64,000 nt of DNA from NCBI RefSeq assembly GCF_004341395.1, contig NZ_SLXT01000004.1, forward strand, positions 62,001-126,000, read 5' to 3'. Of this stretch, positions 52,069-60,246 are shown piece by piece; within the stretch, counting starts at the first letter, position 1, and each line of letters opens with the position of its first letter. Source of the stretch: Heliophilum fasciatum (GTDB lineage Bacteria > Bacillota > Desulfitobacteriia > Heliobacteriales > Heliobacteriaceae). The notes beneath the pieces were generated by a model. That model saw only the letters and a list, made by a program, of their open reading frames with translations. It ran no database searches and was not told the origin of the DNA. The translations under genes were made by a program, and so were the position numbers.

Positions 52069-53571
52069 TTACTCACCGGCGTGCTTAACGCCTAAAATCT
52101 CCAGTTCTTTTTCCGAAAGGCCAATGCCGCGTAGCATCAGGCGGTTGCCCCGCAAGCTTTCCAGGGCGTTGATGCCCATACCGCCCAGCATATCTTTAAT
52201 TTCATGAGCCCAGGCTTTAAGCAGATTCGCTGCCAGACCGGCGCCCACATCAGGATCGAGGCGTTCCGTCAACTCCGGACGCTGCGTCGCAATCCCCCAG
52301 TTACACTTACCGGAGTAGCAGTTTTGACAGACGTGACAACCAAGGGCGATCAGCGCTGCTGTACCGATATAGCAAGCATCAGCACCGAGCGCAATCGCTT
52401 TGACCACATCAGAGGAACAGCGGATAGTACCGGCAACAACAAGCGAGACTTGATGGCGAATGCTTTCATCACGCAGGCGCTGATCCACGGCCGCCAGAGC
52501 CAGTTCAATGGGAATACCAACCGAATCACGGGTACGTAGCGGTGCAGCACCGGTACCACCGCGGAATCCGTCGATGACGATAATGTCTGCTCCGGCCCGG
52601 GCCGCGCCGGAGGCAATGGCGGCGATGTTGTGCACAGCGGCAATCTTTACAGCGACGGGCTTCCGATATTCCGTCGCTTCTTTGAGTGAATAGATCAACT
52701 GGCGCAGATCTTCAATGGAGTAGATATCATGATGCGGCGCCGGTGAGATAGCATCAGAGCCTTCGGGAATCATCCGCGTCAACGATACGTCCATGCCGAC
52801 CTTTTCACCGGGCAAATGCCCACCGATACCGGGCTTCGCACCTTGACCGATCTTGATTTCAATCGCCGCGCCCGCTTCGAGATACTCCGGGTGAACGCCA
52901 AAGCGACCCGATGCGACTTGGGTGATCGTATGAGCACCGTATTGATAAAGATCGCGGTGGAGGCCACCTTCGCCGGTGCAGAAGTACGTACCCATGCGCT
53001 CGGCAGCACGGGCCAGCGACGTCATTGTATTGAGAGAAACCGCGCCAAAGCTCATGGCGCCGAACATAATCGGCAGATCCAGTTCCAACTGCGGCGGCAG
53101 CGCTTCGGCCAGCTTACCATCGTTGATCGACAAGGCATCGGGTTTGCGACCGAGGAAGGTTTTTAATTCCATCGGTTCACGCAAGGGATCGATCGAAGGG
53201 TTCGTGACCTGACTGGCGTTGAGCAGCAGGTGATCCCAGTAGATGGGATAAGGCTTGTCCGTACCCATGCCGGATAAAAGCACCGAGCCTGTAGCCGCTT
53301 GCTTGTAGATCGAATCAATATAGTGGTCTGTCCAGTTGGCATTGGCCCGGTACTCGTTGGGAAACTTACGAATCGTCAGCGCATCGGCCGGGCACGTGAG
53401 GACGCAGCGATGGCAGTTCACACACTTGCGATCATCATGAACGACTTTGCGGCCCCGTTCATGCCAGCGGTGCACCTCATTGGCGCACTGGCGAACACAG
53501 ATCTGGCACTGGGTGCAGCGGCGTTCGTCGCGATCAACGATAAAATCCGGTGTGGTATAGTGAAAACTCAT
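52069..53571 (-). CDS. Glutamate synthase, FMN-binding domain with N-terminal ferredoxin
   Basis: The protein (500 residues) starts with two [4Fe-4S] motifs (C-T-Q-C-Q-I-C near 20 and C-V-N-C-H-R-C near 47), then the FMN TIM-barrel domain with K-I-G-Q-G-A-K-P-G-x-G-G-x-L-P near residue 245, G-G-T-G-A-A-P near 340 and an iron-sulfur motif C-H-V-C-Q-N-C-Y-S-G-K-C near 412. This is the archaeal-type GltB2. It reduces imino-glutarate using electrons from its own clusters. It overlaps the upstream gene in ATGA. Confidence 0.92.
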   Translation of the reverse strand: MSFHYTTPDFIVDRDERRCTQCQICVRQCANEVHRWHERGRKVVHDDRKCVNCHRCVLTCPADALTIRKFPNEYRANANWTDHYIDSIYKQAATGSVLLSGMGTDKPYPIYWDHLLLNASQVTNPSIDPLREPMELKTFLGRKPDALSINDGKLAEALPPQLELDLPIMFGAMSFGAVSLNTMTSLARAAERMGTYFCTGEGGLHRDLYQYGAHTITQVASGRFGVHPEYLEAGAAIEIKIGQGAKPGIGGHLPGEKVGMDVSLTRMIPEGSDAISPAPHHDIYSIEDLRQLIYSLKEATEYRKPVAVKIAAVHNIAAIASGAARAGADIIVIDGFRGGTGAAPLRTRDSVGIPIELALAAVDQRLRDESIRHQVSLVVAGTIRCSSDVVKAIALGADACYIGTAALIALGCHVCQNCYSGKCNWGIATQRPELTERLDPDVGAGLAANLLKAWAHEIKDMLGGMGINALESLRGNRLMLRGIGLSEKELEILGVKHAGE

Positions 53572-54665
53572 AGTTGATCCACCCCTTTCAACAGGCCGAT
53601 GACCGGTTCGCCGCCACCGACAGACCAAACTTTATCCGGTGCGGCGCAGACCTCCCGAATCGCCGATTCTTCGCTGGCCACATAGATAAAAGCGCCCTTT
53701 TCCGCCGCCACAAGCGAACGGAGCTTCAAGCGGTCATTCAATGCCACAAAACCTTTGCGGCTACCTAAGATAATGGAGAAGGGACCGTTGATCAGCAGGG
53801 AACTGTAGACGGTCCGCACCGCTTTGACCAGTGCTTTTTGCTGATCATCCATGCGCGCCAGCGCCGACCAAAAGGGGGCGGCCAGCGCGGTTACTGCCAC
53901 GTGCAGCGGTAAGCCATGCTTGCGCAGGAGCAAATCAAAAGCGTAAGTGATCGCTTCTGTATCAGTCTGTAAGGAGCAGCGATAACCGAACATCTCCAGA
54001 TAGCGCCGGTTGGCGTCGTAGGAAGAAATTTCACCGTTATGAACGATGGACCAGTCCAGCAGGGTAAAGGGATGGGCGCCGCCCCACCAGCCTGGTGTAT
54101 TCGTCGGAAAACGGCCATGAGCCGTCCAGAGGTAGCCTTTATACGTATCGAGCTTATAAAACTCGCCGATCTCTTCAGGATAGCCGACACCTTTGAAGGC
54201 GCCCATGTTTTTACCGGAAGAAGCGACAAACGCCCCAGGATATTCGCTGTTGATGCGCATTACGCAGCGAGCCATATATTCATCGGCACCAAGGCCGGAC
54301 TCCACTAACTTATTTTCCTTGGGCAAGACAAAATAGCGCCAGATCAAGGGAGCGTTCGTGATTTTTACCGTTTTGCGCGTGGGAATCTTACCGCCCACTT
54401 CAATATCAAAATGGTTGTTGAAAAAAACTTCTGTTGCTTCCCGGCTTTGATCATCCTCGAAAAACATATGTAGCGCATAGTGTTCGGGATAATCGGGATA
54501 AATACCGTAGGCCGCAAAACCACCACCGAGGCCATTCGAGCGATCATGCATCAACGCGATGGAGCGGATGATGTCGTGACCGGAAAAAACTTCGCCGTCA
54601 CGGTTCATGATCCCGCTGATGGCACAGCCAGAGGGGATGCGGATCTGACCTTCACGTAGCAGCAT
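53568..54665 (-). CDS. Glutamate synthase, glutamine amidotransferase domain protein
   Basis: The 365-residue class II amidotransferase releases ammonia from glutamine. The presumed catalytic Cys is C14 in P-S-G-C-A-I-S-G, which would become N-terminal only after processing, as in archaeal GltB1. Motifs W-T-A-H-G-R-F-P-T-N near 190, H-N-G-E-I-S-S near 218 and D-T-E-A-I near 243 are clear. ATG 54665 follows AAGGAGG by nine bases. It is first in the three-gene operon. Confidence 0.9.
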   Translation of the reverse strand: MLLREGQIRIPSGCAISGIMNRDGEVFSGHDIIRSIALMHDRSNGLGGGFAAYGIYPDYPEHYALHMFFEDDQSREATEVFFNNHFDIEVGGKIPTRKTVKITNAPLIWRYFVLPKENKLVESGLGADEYMARCVMRINSEYPGAFVASSGKNMGAFKGVGYPEEIGEFYKLDTYKGYLWTAHGRFPTNTPGWWGGAHPFTLLDWSIVHNGEISSYDANRRYLEMFGYRCSLQTDTEAITYAFDLLLRKHGLPLHVAVTALAAPFWSALARMDDQQKALVKAVRTVYSSLLINGPFSIILGSRKGFVALNDRLKLRSLVAAEKGAFIYVASEESAIREVCAAPDKVWSVGGGEPVIGLLKGVDQL

Positions 54666-54988
54666 GGAAGCAGCCTCCTTACGTAAAATAAACACCTATG
54701 CGCAACCGGCAGGCGGAACTGCGGAATAAAAAAAAGCGCACTCAATGACAGACAAGATCAGCGAGCATCGAGTGAAGCGATCGATCGTCTGCAACGTGAG
54801 AACGCCATTGTTCCACAAAGATAAAATTTTTGTCGGTTGATAAGTGTATGGTATTTATAACACAGAGGTATCAGGCATTCAATGGCATCGCAACAGAAAC
54901 ACTGTATACATTCATCGGGATACAGGCCATGAGATAGCGAAAAAAGGGCATACTATTCGGGTGTCCAGCTTAAGTAAGGAGGAAAAAG
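54666..54988. other. Gap between glutamate synthase operon and a small plus-strand gene
   Basis: This 323-base stretch holds the candidate attenuator (54728-54774) and, on the plus side, an A+T-rich segment near 54820-54865 likely to carry a promoter, but I could not find elements with good spacing. No T-box, known riboswitch core or other gene was seen. Confidence 0.6.
54728..54774 (-). terminator. Candidate attenuator before the glutamate synthase operon (minus strand)
   Basis: On the minus strand CACTCGATG pairs with CATTGAGTG (one G-T wobble) around an 18-base loop, followed by CGC and eight Ts. No minus-strand gene lies upstream that it would need to end, so it probably sits inside the operon leader and acts by early termination. 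Confidence 0.6.
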
Positions 54989-55153
54989 ATGATGAAAAAA
55001 GATCAACACAACAATTCCACCATCGATGCTAACCTTTCAGGAGCCAAGAAAGCACCTGGTGTCTATGAGCCCGATCCCCGCCAAATCGAGCAGCCCAGCG
55101 AGATCGCCCAGTGGGCCGCCCAGGAAAACAAAAATCCCGATGATTTTGAGTAA
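54989..55153 (+). CDS. Small acidic hydrophilic protein, unknown
   Basis: The 54-residue open frame starts at ATG 54989 (or 54992) with a perfect AAGGAGG six bases upstream and ends at TAA 55151, followed at once by an intrinsic terminator. The product is hydrophilic, with basic first residues and an acidic tail (N-P-D-D-F-E), and a Y-E-P-D-P-R motif near the middle. No transmembrane segment or Cys. No family recognised. The strong signals on both sides make translation likely. Confidence 0.7.
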   Translation: MMKKDQHNNSTIDANLSGAKKAPGVYEPDPRQIEQPSEIAQWAAQENKNPDDFE

Positions 55154-55158
55154 CAAAG

Positions 55159-55192
55159 AAAAAACGCTGAAGAACGGCTTCAGCGTTTTTTT
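55159..55192. terminator. Bidirectional terminator
   Basis: AAAACGCTGAAG pairs perfectly with CTTCAGCGTTTT around AACGG, with T runs on both strands. It ends both the small plus-strand gene and the minus-strand RHH gene. Confidence 0.92.
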
Positions 55193-55202
55193 GTGCTTCT
55201 GG

Positions 55203-55415
55203 CTACCCGGTACCATAATCATCGTCCGTTGGATTTGCCGGCAGCGGCGGTTCAGTTGGTTTTTCCTGGGTCAGCCGTCCGGCTTTTTTCAGCGCTTCCC
55301 GTAACAGGTATTCCATATGCCCGTTCACGCTACGCATTTCATCTGCTGCCCAGCGCTCGATCAGCACATACAAATGAGGGTCCAAACGTAGAGGGAAGCT
55401 TTTCTTCGGCGGCAC
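55203..55415 (-). CDS. Ribbon-helix-helix (Arc-like) DNA-binding protein
   Basis: The protein (70 residues) begins with a basic K-K-S-F-P-L-R-L-D beta strand and two helices (Y-V-L-I-E-R-W-A-A-D-E-M and V-N-G-H-M-E-Y-L-L-R-E-A-L-K-K-A), the Arc/MetJ/CopG fold. The tail is Pro-rich and acidic. GTG 55415 starts only four bases after the SPFH stop, with no clear ribosome site, so translation is probably coupled. This pairing with SPFH genes recurs in bacteria. It may bind the 11-bp repeats in the promoter of the pair. Confidence 0.82.
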   Translation of the reverse strand: MPPKKSFPLRLDPHLYVLIERWAADEMRSVNGHMEYLLREALKKAGRLTQEKPTEPPLPANPTDDDYGTG

Positions 55416-55419
55416 GGGA

Positions 55420-56262
55420 TTAGTACAAACTGCCAGTATTGATGACCGGTTGGGCCGACCGATCGGATACGATACTGACCAGCAGATTGTTGATCATCGC
55501 TACTTTACGCTCATCGTCCAACTCCACCAGACCGTCGCGCTGAATCTTTTCCAGTGCCATTTGGGCCATACCGACAGCACCTTCCACGATCATCTGGCGT
55601 GCGGCTAAAATGGCCGATGCTTGCTGGCGCTGGAGCATGGCACTGGCGATTTCGGTGGCATAGGCCAAGTGGGTCAAGCGCGCTTCCAGCACTTCCACAC
55701 CGGCCACGCTCAGACGAGACTGCAACTCCTGAGCAATTTCAGAAGCGACAACTTCCGTATTGCCGCGCAGGGAGTAGGCCTTGCCAGAAAAATCATCATA
55801 GGGATATTTGGTGGCAATATGGCGAAGCGCCGTTTCCGCTTGAATCTCCACAAAGCTTTCGTAATTATCAACATCAAAAACGGCCTTAGCGGAATCAGTA
55901 ACCCGAAAAACGATGACCGCAGCGATTTCGATAGGGTTTCCTTCTACATCATTGACCTTTAACTTGGCACTGTTAAAGTTACGAACTTTCAGTGATACGG
56001 TGCGATAAACCGTGAAAGGAACGCTCAACCAGATCCCGCTTTCACGGAGAGTGCCCACATACTGGCCGAAAAACATCAATGTCTTCGCTTCGTTCGGCGC
56101 AACGATTTTGATCCCCGATGCTAAAATCGCCGTCAACAAAAACACCAAGACCGCACTGAAGATAGAACCCGTCACCAGTAAAAGCAACGTGAGAGCCAAC
56201 AAACCGATAAACAAGAGGAGCGCGTATAACCCATTCACTTGCCAAGCTCTTTGCTCGTTCAT
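55420..56262 (-). CDS. SPFH/Band 7 domain membrane protein
   Basis: The 280-residue protein has two N-terminal transmembrane helices (about 9-30 and 33-50) and a Band 7 domain (about 50-240): I-V-x-P-N-E-A, V-P-F-T-V, the central E-I-A-A-V-I-V-F-R-V and a coiled stretch A-S-A-M-L-Q-R-Q-Q-A-S-A-I-L-A-A-R. SPFH proteins oligomerise into membrane scaffolds that gather proteases or lipids. AAGGAGG precedes ATG 56262. It is cotranscribed with the RHH protein. Confidence 0.9.
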   Translation of the reverse strand: MNEQRAWQVNGLYALLLFIGLLALTLLLLVTGSIFSAVLVFLLTAILASGIKIVAPNEAKTLMFFGQYVGTLRESGIWLSVPFTVYRTVSLKVRNFNSAKLKVNDVEGNPIEIAAVIVFRVTDSAKAVFDVDNYESFVEIQAETALRHIATKYPYDDFSGKAYSLRGNTEVVASEIAQELQSRLSVAGVEVLEARLTHLAYATEIASAMLQRQQASAILAARQMIVEGAVGMAQMALEKIQRDGLVELDDERKVAMINNLLVSIVSDRSAQPVINTGSLY

Positions 56263-56285
56263 GGAAACAACCTCCTTGCCATATC

Positions 56286-56318
56286 TGATATAATAATGAT
56301 ATCACATTGATATTTTAC
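56286..56318 (-). promoter_or_regulatory. Three 11-bp direct repeats in the SPFH-RHH promoter
   Basis: On the plus strand TGATAT recurs at 56286, 56297 and 56308, exactly 11 bases apart (TGATATAATAA, TGATATCACAT, TGATATTTTAC), about one helical turn each. The first two also form a palindrome with the middle ATATCA. On the minus strand the array overlaps an A+T-rich promoter with TTGTAA upstream. Phased short repeats are typical operators of RHH repressors. Confidence 0.65.
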
Positions 56319-56347
56319 AAGCAAGACAAGGAGCAGAAAATCGTGGA

Positions 56348-57571
56348 CTACCATGGACGCAGAAGAAACCCGGCCCGAGTAAGTTGCACCGTCAGTTCGT
56401 CAATATGCTCATGATCGCGTGTTTCCAGCGCGATGATGACCTCCACTTGACGCAGTGAAAGCGTCGGTGCCAGTCGATCGTGAATGATCGAGATAACATT
56501 GGCACCGCCGGCAGCAATTAAAGCCAGCAATTGTTGCAGCGATCCCGGCGCATCAGTCAAGGTCACGCGAAACTCCCAGCGCCGCCCGCTTTGCACCAGA
56601 CCATGTTCGATCAGTGCAGCAATGGCGGAAATATCCGTATTGCCGCCAGACAGCAAGGCAACCCAACGTTCACCGCTTTTGCCCAACTGTTGCGTCAGCA
56701 GGGCGGCCAGTGATACGGCGCCGGCACCTTCCACGACCAGTTTAGCCCGCTCCAGCAGCAAGACAATGGCCTTAGCAATGGCTTCATCATCAACGGTGAG
56801 CAGATCATCGACGAGATCTTGCACCAGCGGAAAGGTCAGGCGGCCAGGCAGGGCGACACGGATTCCATCGGCGATCGTACGCTGGCACGAGACAGTCGTG
56901 GCACATCCGGCTTGGCGCGAGGCAACCATGGCCGATGCAGCTGTCGACTGAACACCGATGATGCGCACCTGAGGAAAGCGAGATTTCAGCGCCAGTGCCA
57001 GGCCGGCAATTAACCCGCCGCCGCCGATCGGCACCGTGATGCCGGTGATGTCCGGGAGCTGATCGGCAATTTCCAGTCCCACGGTCCCTTGACCGGCGAT
57101 CACCAGAGGATCATCAAAAGCGTGAACATAAAGCAAGCTGCGCTCTTTCTGTAATGCCAGCGCAGCTTGATAAGCTTCGTCATAAGTATCGCCTTCTAAG
57201 ATCACTTCAGCACCGTAGCCGCGAGTCGCTTCGATCTTGGCCAGTGCAGCCCCCTTCGGCATCACGATGGTCGCCGGTACACCGACCATCGTCGCCGCCA
57301 AGGCGACGCCTTGGGCATGGTTGCCGGCAGAAGCGGCGACGACACCGAGCTTTTTTTCGTCTTCCGTCAAGGAAAGCAAGCGATTCAAGGCGCCCCGCAG
57401 CTTGAATGAACCGGTGCGTTGCCAGTTTTCACATTTTAAGTACACTTCACAACCGGCAAGGCGGCTGAAGGTGTGCGAATGGGCCAACGGTGTACGGTGA
57501 ATATAGGGCGCAATGCGCTGGGCCGCCGTTTCAATCATCGCCAGGGACAGGGAAGCTTCCGTTCTCTTCAT
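56348..57571 (-). CDS. ilvA: Threonine ammonia-lyase
   Basis: The protein (407 residues) deaminates threonine to 2-oxobutyrate. PLP binds K57 in G-S-F-K-L-R-G, with the glycine loop G-G-G-G-L near residue 183 and S-G-G-N near 310. A C-terminal ACT domain (about 330-405) makes it the short, catabolic or CoA-independent form with one ACT unit. ATG 57571 lies eight bases after AAAGGGGG; GTG and ATG codons at 57574 and 57577 are closer. Confidence 0.92.
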   Translation of the reverse strand: MKRTEASLSLAMIETAAQRIAPYIHRTPLAHSHTFSRLAGCEVYLKCENWQRTGSFKLRGALNRLLSLTEDEKKLGVVAASAGNHAQGVALAATMVGVPATIVMPKGAALAKIEATRGYGAEVILEGDTYDEAYQAALALQKERSLLYVHAFDDPLVIAGQGTVGLEIADQLPDITGITVPIGGGGLIAGLALALKSRFPQVRIIGVQSTAASAMVASRQAGCATTVSCQRTIADGIRVALPGRLTFPLVQDLVDDLLTVDDEAIAKAIVLLLERAKLVVEGAGAVSLAALLTQQLGKSGERWVALLSGGNTDISAIAALIEHGLVQSGRRWEFRVTLTDAPGSLQQLLALIAAGGANVISIIHDRLAPTLSLRQVEVIIALETRDHEHIDELTVQLTRAGFLLRPW

Positions 57572-57630
57572 CACCATTCCCCCTTTCCTGCTAGCCTAAT
57601 CACTTCCGCCTGCAGGCATACATGATGATG

Positions 57631-57671
57631 AAAAAAAGCACCGCTCCCCTCGCGAGAAGGGAAGCGGTGCT
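57631..57671 (-). terminator. Terminator of the beta-propeller gene (minus strand)
   Basis: On the minus strand AGCACCGCT pairs with AGCGGTGCT, extended by an inner CCCTTCTCGCGAGGGG hairpin, then seven Ts. Confidence 0.9.
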
Positions 57672-57704
57672 GTGGGAAGCAGTGTTGTGCGAGCCCATCG
57701 ATCA

Positions 57705-59132
57705 TCAATAGGGACTGTGATAGATGATACTACCGTCAACACCGATAAGGCGTGTTGGTGTTGGCGTTTCCCAAACTTTTTGTACGGCTTGTTGTTCAAA
57801 ATCAAAAGAGTACATCTCCCAGGCTGTGCCAGCAGGCGCTGCCACCGTACCTTGGGCTCCGACCGTCGCCGGTGGAGTAACCGTTGCCTTCGCTTCGGTG
57901 AGGTAGAGGAGCTTGCCGTCTTTACCCCAGGCAAAGGACAAAGGCGCGTTGGCTGCGAAGGAGTGCAAGCGGACAAAATGCCAGGAGAAGAAATTTAACT
58001 CGCGGTTAACGCCGATCAAACTAAAGGCATTTTCTTCGCTACCGTTGGTGGTATAAGGCTCGGTTTTACGCAAGATCACATAACGCTCATTCGGTGAGAT
58101 GGCATAGTAACGATTAGATTCTTGCCGATCAAAGGGGCTGAGCCAGCGAATACTGCTTTCCGAATGGGGACGTACTTCGCCTACATGATGACGGCCTGTA
58201 TCGACACCGGAAGCATAATTTTCTGTCTCCATCAAAATCGTCGATGGTGATTTCAGCCATTCTACGGCCCGGGCCGCTTTCCCCATGCTGGTCAGCGGCA
58301 ACATTTCTTTGGTTTCCATTGTATAGCGGTAGATTTCGGCGCGGTCCGGTGCGGAGTATTGCATAAAGACAAGATAATTGCTGTCCGGTGACCACCGCGG
58401 GTGGCGGGCATCTTTGCCGGTGCCGACCGGTGTGGTTTTGCCGGTTTTGCGCTCCATCAATACCAAGGGGTTGTCCAAGGCCACATAACGTCCGTCCGGT
58501 GACCAAAGCGGCAAATCCGGTTGGCTAAAGGTCTCATGGATGATTTTATCGGTCAGGTCATCTAATTGGAGCAGGTGAATCCGGTACAAAAGGGTGGCAT
58601 CGGCACCTTCCGATGTACCGCCGCGTATTTCCGTAAAGGTCAGGTGCGTGTCTTCTGGGTTCCAGGTAATGCCTGTCCCGAAGCGACTGTTGCCATCATC
58701 GGGTAACGAAAAGACCCGCGCCGATTGTTTGGTGCGCAAGTTTACCACATACAAGCCGCTTTTGGTTTGAAAAGCGATGCGATCACGCTGATGATTAAGC
58801 GTCAAACTGGACCAGGCAATCCCTACATCGGTAGGTTTCTTTTCCATACGCACAGAAGGAGTCGGAACCGGTAAGGGTTGATTGCCTTGGAGTACCGCTT
58901 GCTCGCAAATCGGTCCCAAATCGATAAATTGCGGCGTATAGGGGTAGAAAGCCAACATATTCGAAGGGGGCGGCAGAATCTTCGGCTCAAGAATCTGCGT
59001 ACGATCACCTTGCACATCTTCTCCGTTCGTGGGGAAAAGTGGGGTTTGCTTCGAAGTAACCAGCGTATACGCCGCAAGGAGCACCATTAACAAAGCAGCA
59101 ATAAAAGGAATACCGGACATCAGGCGTTTCAC
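57705..59132 (-). CDS. Membrane-anchored TolB-like beta-propeller protein
   Basis: The 475-residue protein has an N-terminal transmembrane anchor (about 8-27), a Pro-rich linker, and repeated W-S-P-D-G/S-x-Y and W-N-P-E-D elements of PD40/WD40-like propeller blades (near residues 175, 226, 267). The late region has a Thr/Ala/Pro-rich insertion. It lies outside the membrane and probably binds protein or ligand; no enzyme motif is seen. GTG 59132 follows AGGAGG by seven bases. It has its own terminator. Confidence 0.75.
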   Translation of the reverse strand: MKRLMSGIPFIAALLMVLLAAYTLVTSKQTPLFPTNGEDVQGDRTQILEPKILPPPSNMLAFYPYTPQFIDLGPICEQAVLQGNQPLPVPTPSVRMEKKPTDVGIAWSSLTLNHQRDRIAFQTKSGLYVVNLRTKQSARVFSLPDDGNSRFGTGITWNPEDTHLTFTEIRGGTSEGADATLLYRIHLLQLDDLTDKIIHETFSQPDLPLWSPDGRYVALDNPLVLMERKTGKTTPVGTGKDARHPRWSPDSNYLVFMQYSAPDRAEIYRYTMETKEMLPLTSMGKAARAVEWLKSPSTILMETENYASGVDTGRHHVGEVRPHSESSIRWLSPFDRQESNRYYAISPNERYVILRKTEPYTTNGSEENAFSLIGVNRELNFFSWHFVRLHSFAANAPLSFAWGKDGKLLYLTEAKATVTPPATVGAQGTVAAPAGTAWEMYSFDFEQQAVQKVWETPTPTRLIGVDGSIIYHSPY

Positions 59133-59261
59133 AAAAGTACCTCCTGGATACAAACTGAAATAGCAGATCCCCACCAATATCCGTGGGGAATAAAACAACA
59201 CCTTGTATCGTACTCTTTAGAATGGAATAACGCAAGCACCCACAGTACGATTCCGGCACAG

Positions 59262-59304
59262 AAAAATAAAACAGCCAATTTCCGTGCAGGAAATCGGCTG
59301 TTTT
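59262..59304 (-). terminator. Terminator of ldh (minus strand)
   Basis: AAAACAGCC-G-ATTTCC pairs with GGAAAT-T-GGCTGTTTT with one wobble, followed by T-rich sequence. Confidence 0.88.
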
Positions 59305-59309
59305 ACCAT

Positions 59310-60239
59310 TTATAATCCCAACTCTTTGGAGAATGTAGCCAGATGGACAGCACTGGCGTTCAAGGCTATTTGCTCCTCTGCTGTGATCGGCAATTCCAGA
59401 ATCTGTTTTCGCCCTTCTGACGTCACCAAGCACGGAAGGCTTAAACAAACATCGTGCAATCCATAAGGGCCGTTGACCAAACTGGATACGGTAAGAATGG
59501 ACCGCTCGTCACGCAACACCGCATCGACGATCCGCCTTACTGCCAGCGCAATGGCGTAATAGGTCGCCCCTTTACGTTCGATGATCCGATAAGCAGCGTT
59601 TTTCACATCGGCAAATACCTGCTCGCGATTAAGCGGCGGCCGTCCCAAAGGGTCGACGTGCGACAGATCAGCACCGGCCACATTGGCTAAACTCCAGAGC
59701 ACCAATTCCGTGTCGCCATGCTCACCGACGACATAGGCATGGACATTACGGGCATCAAAACCAAAGTGCTGGCCGAGATGCATCCGTAACCGTGAACTGT
59801 CCAGGACCGTTCCGGAGCCGATTACCTGCTCCGCGGGCAGCCCGCTCCACTTTAAAGCAGCATAAGTCAAAATATCTACGGGGTTAGCGACGAACAAAAA
59901 AAGCGCATCAGGACAGGCGGCGATCAATGGCGGCAAGGTCTGACGTAAAATCGCCAAATTTCTGGCCGCCAGATCAAGCCGTGTTTCGCCCGGTTTTTGA
60001 TTCACACCGGCCGTATAGATGACAATCCGCGAACCACGACAGTCCGCCAGTTCGCCGGCACGCACATCAACGGGCTGCACAAAGGAAACGCCATGGAGCA
60101 AATCCATCGCTTCGCCTTCCGCTTTTTGCTTATCAATGTCAACGAGCACAATTTCCGAGGCACTGCCGGCTTGGACTAAGGAAAAAGCCGTCGCTGCCCC
60201 AACAAAACCGGTACCGATGATCGAAATACGCACATCCAC
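59310..60239 (-). CDS. ldh: L-lactate dehydrogenase
   Basis: The protein (309 residues) reduces pyruvate to L-lactate with NADH. It has the Rossmann G-T-G-F-V-G near residue 9, the substrate loop N-Q-K-P-G-E-T-R near 80 (Gln marks lactate rather than malate specificity) and the catalytic H174 in G-E-H-G-D-T-E. GTG 60239 follows GAGGTG by eight bases; GTG 60233 is an alternative. It follows panE closely, so it may be cotranscribed. Confidence 0.93.
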   Translation of the reverse strand: MDVRISIIGTGFVGAATAFSLVQAGSASEIVLVDIDKQKAEGEAMDLLHGVSFVQPVDVRAGELADCRGSRIVIYTAGVNQKPGETRLDLAARNLAILRQTLPPLIAACPDALFLFVANPVDILTYAALKWSGLPAEQVIGSGTVLDSSRLRMHLGQHFGFDARNVHAYVVGEHGDTELVLWSLANVAGADLSHVDPLGRPPLNREQVFADVKNAAYRIIERKGATYYAIALAVRRIVDAVLRDERSILTVSSLVNGPYGLHDVCLSLPCLVTSEGRKQILELPITAEEQIALNASAVHLATFSKELGL

Positions 60240-60246
60240 CAGTCCA

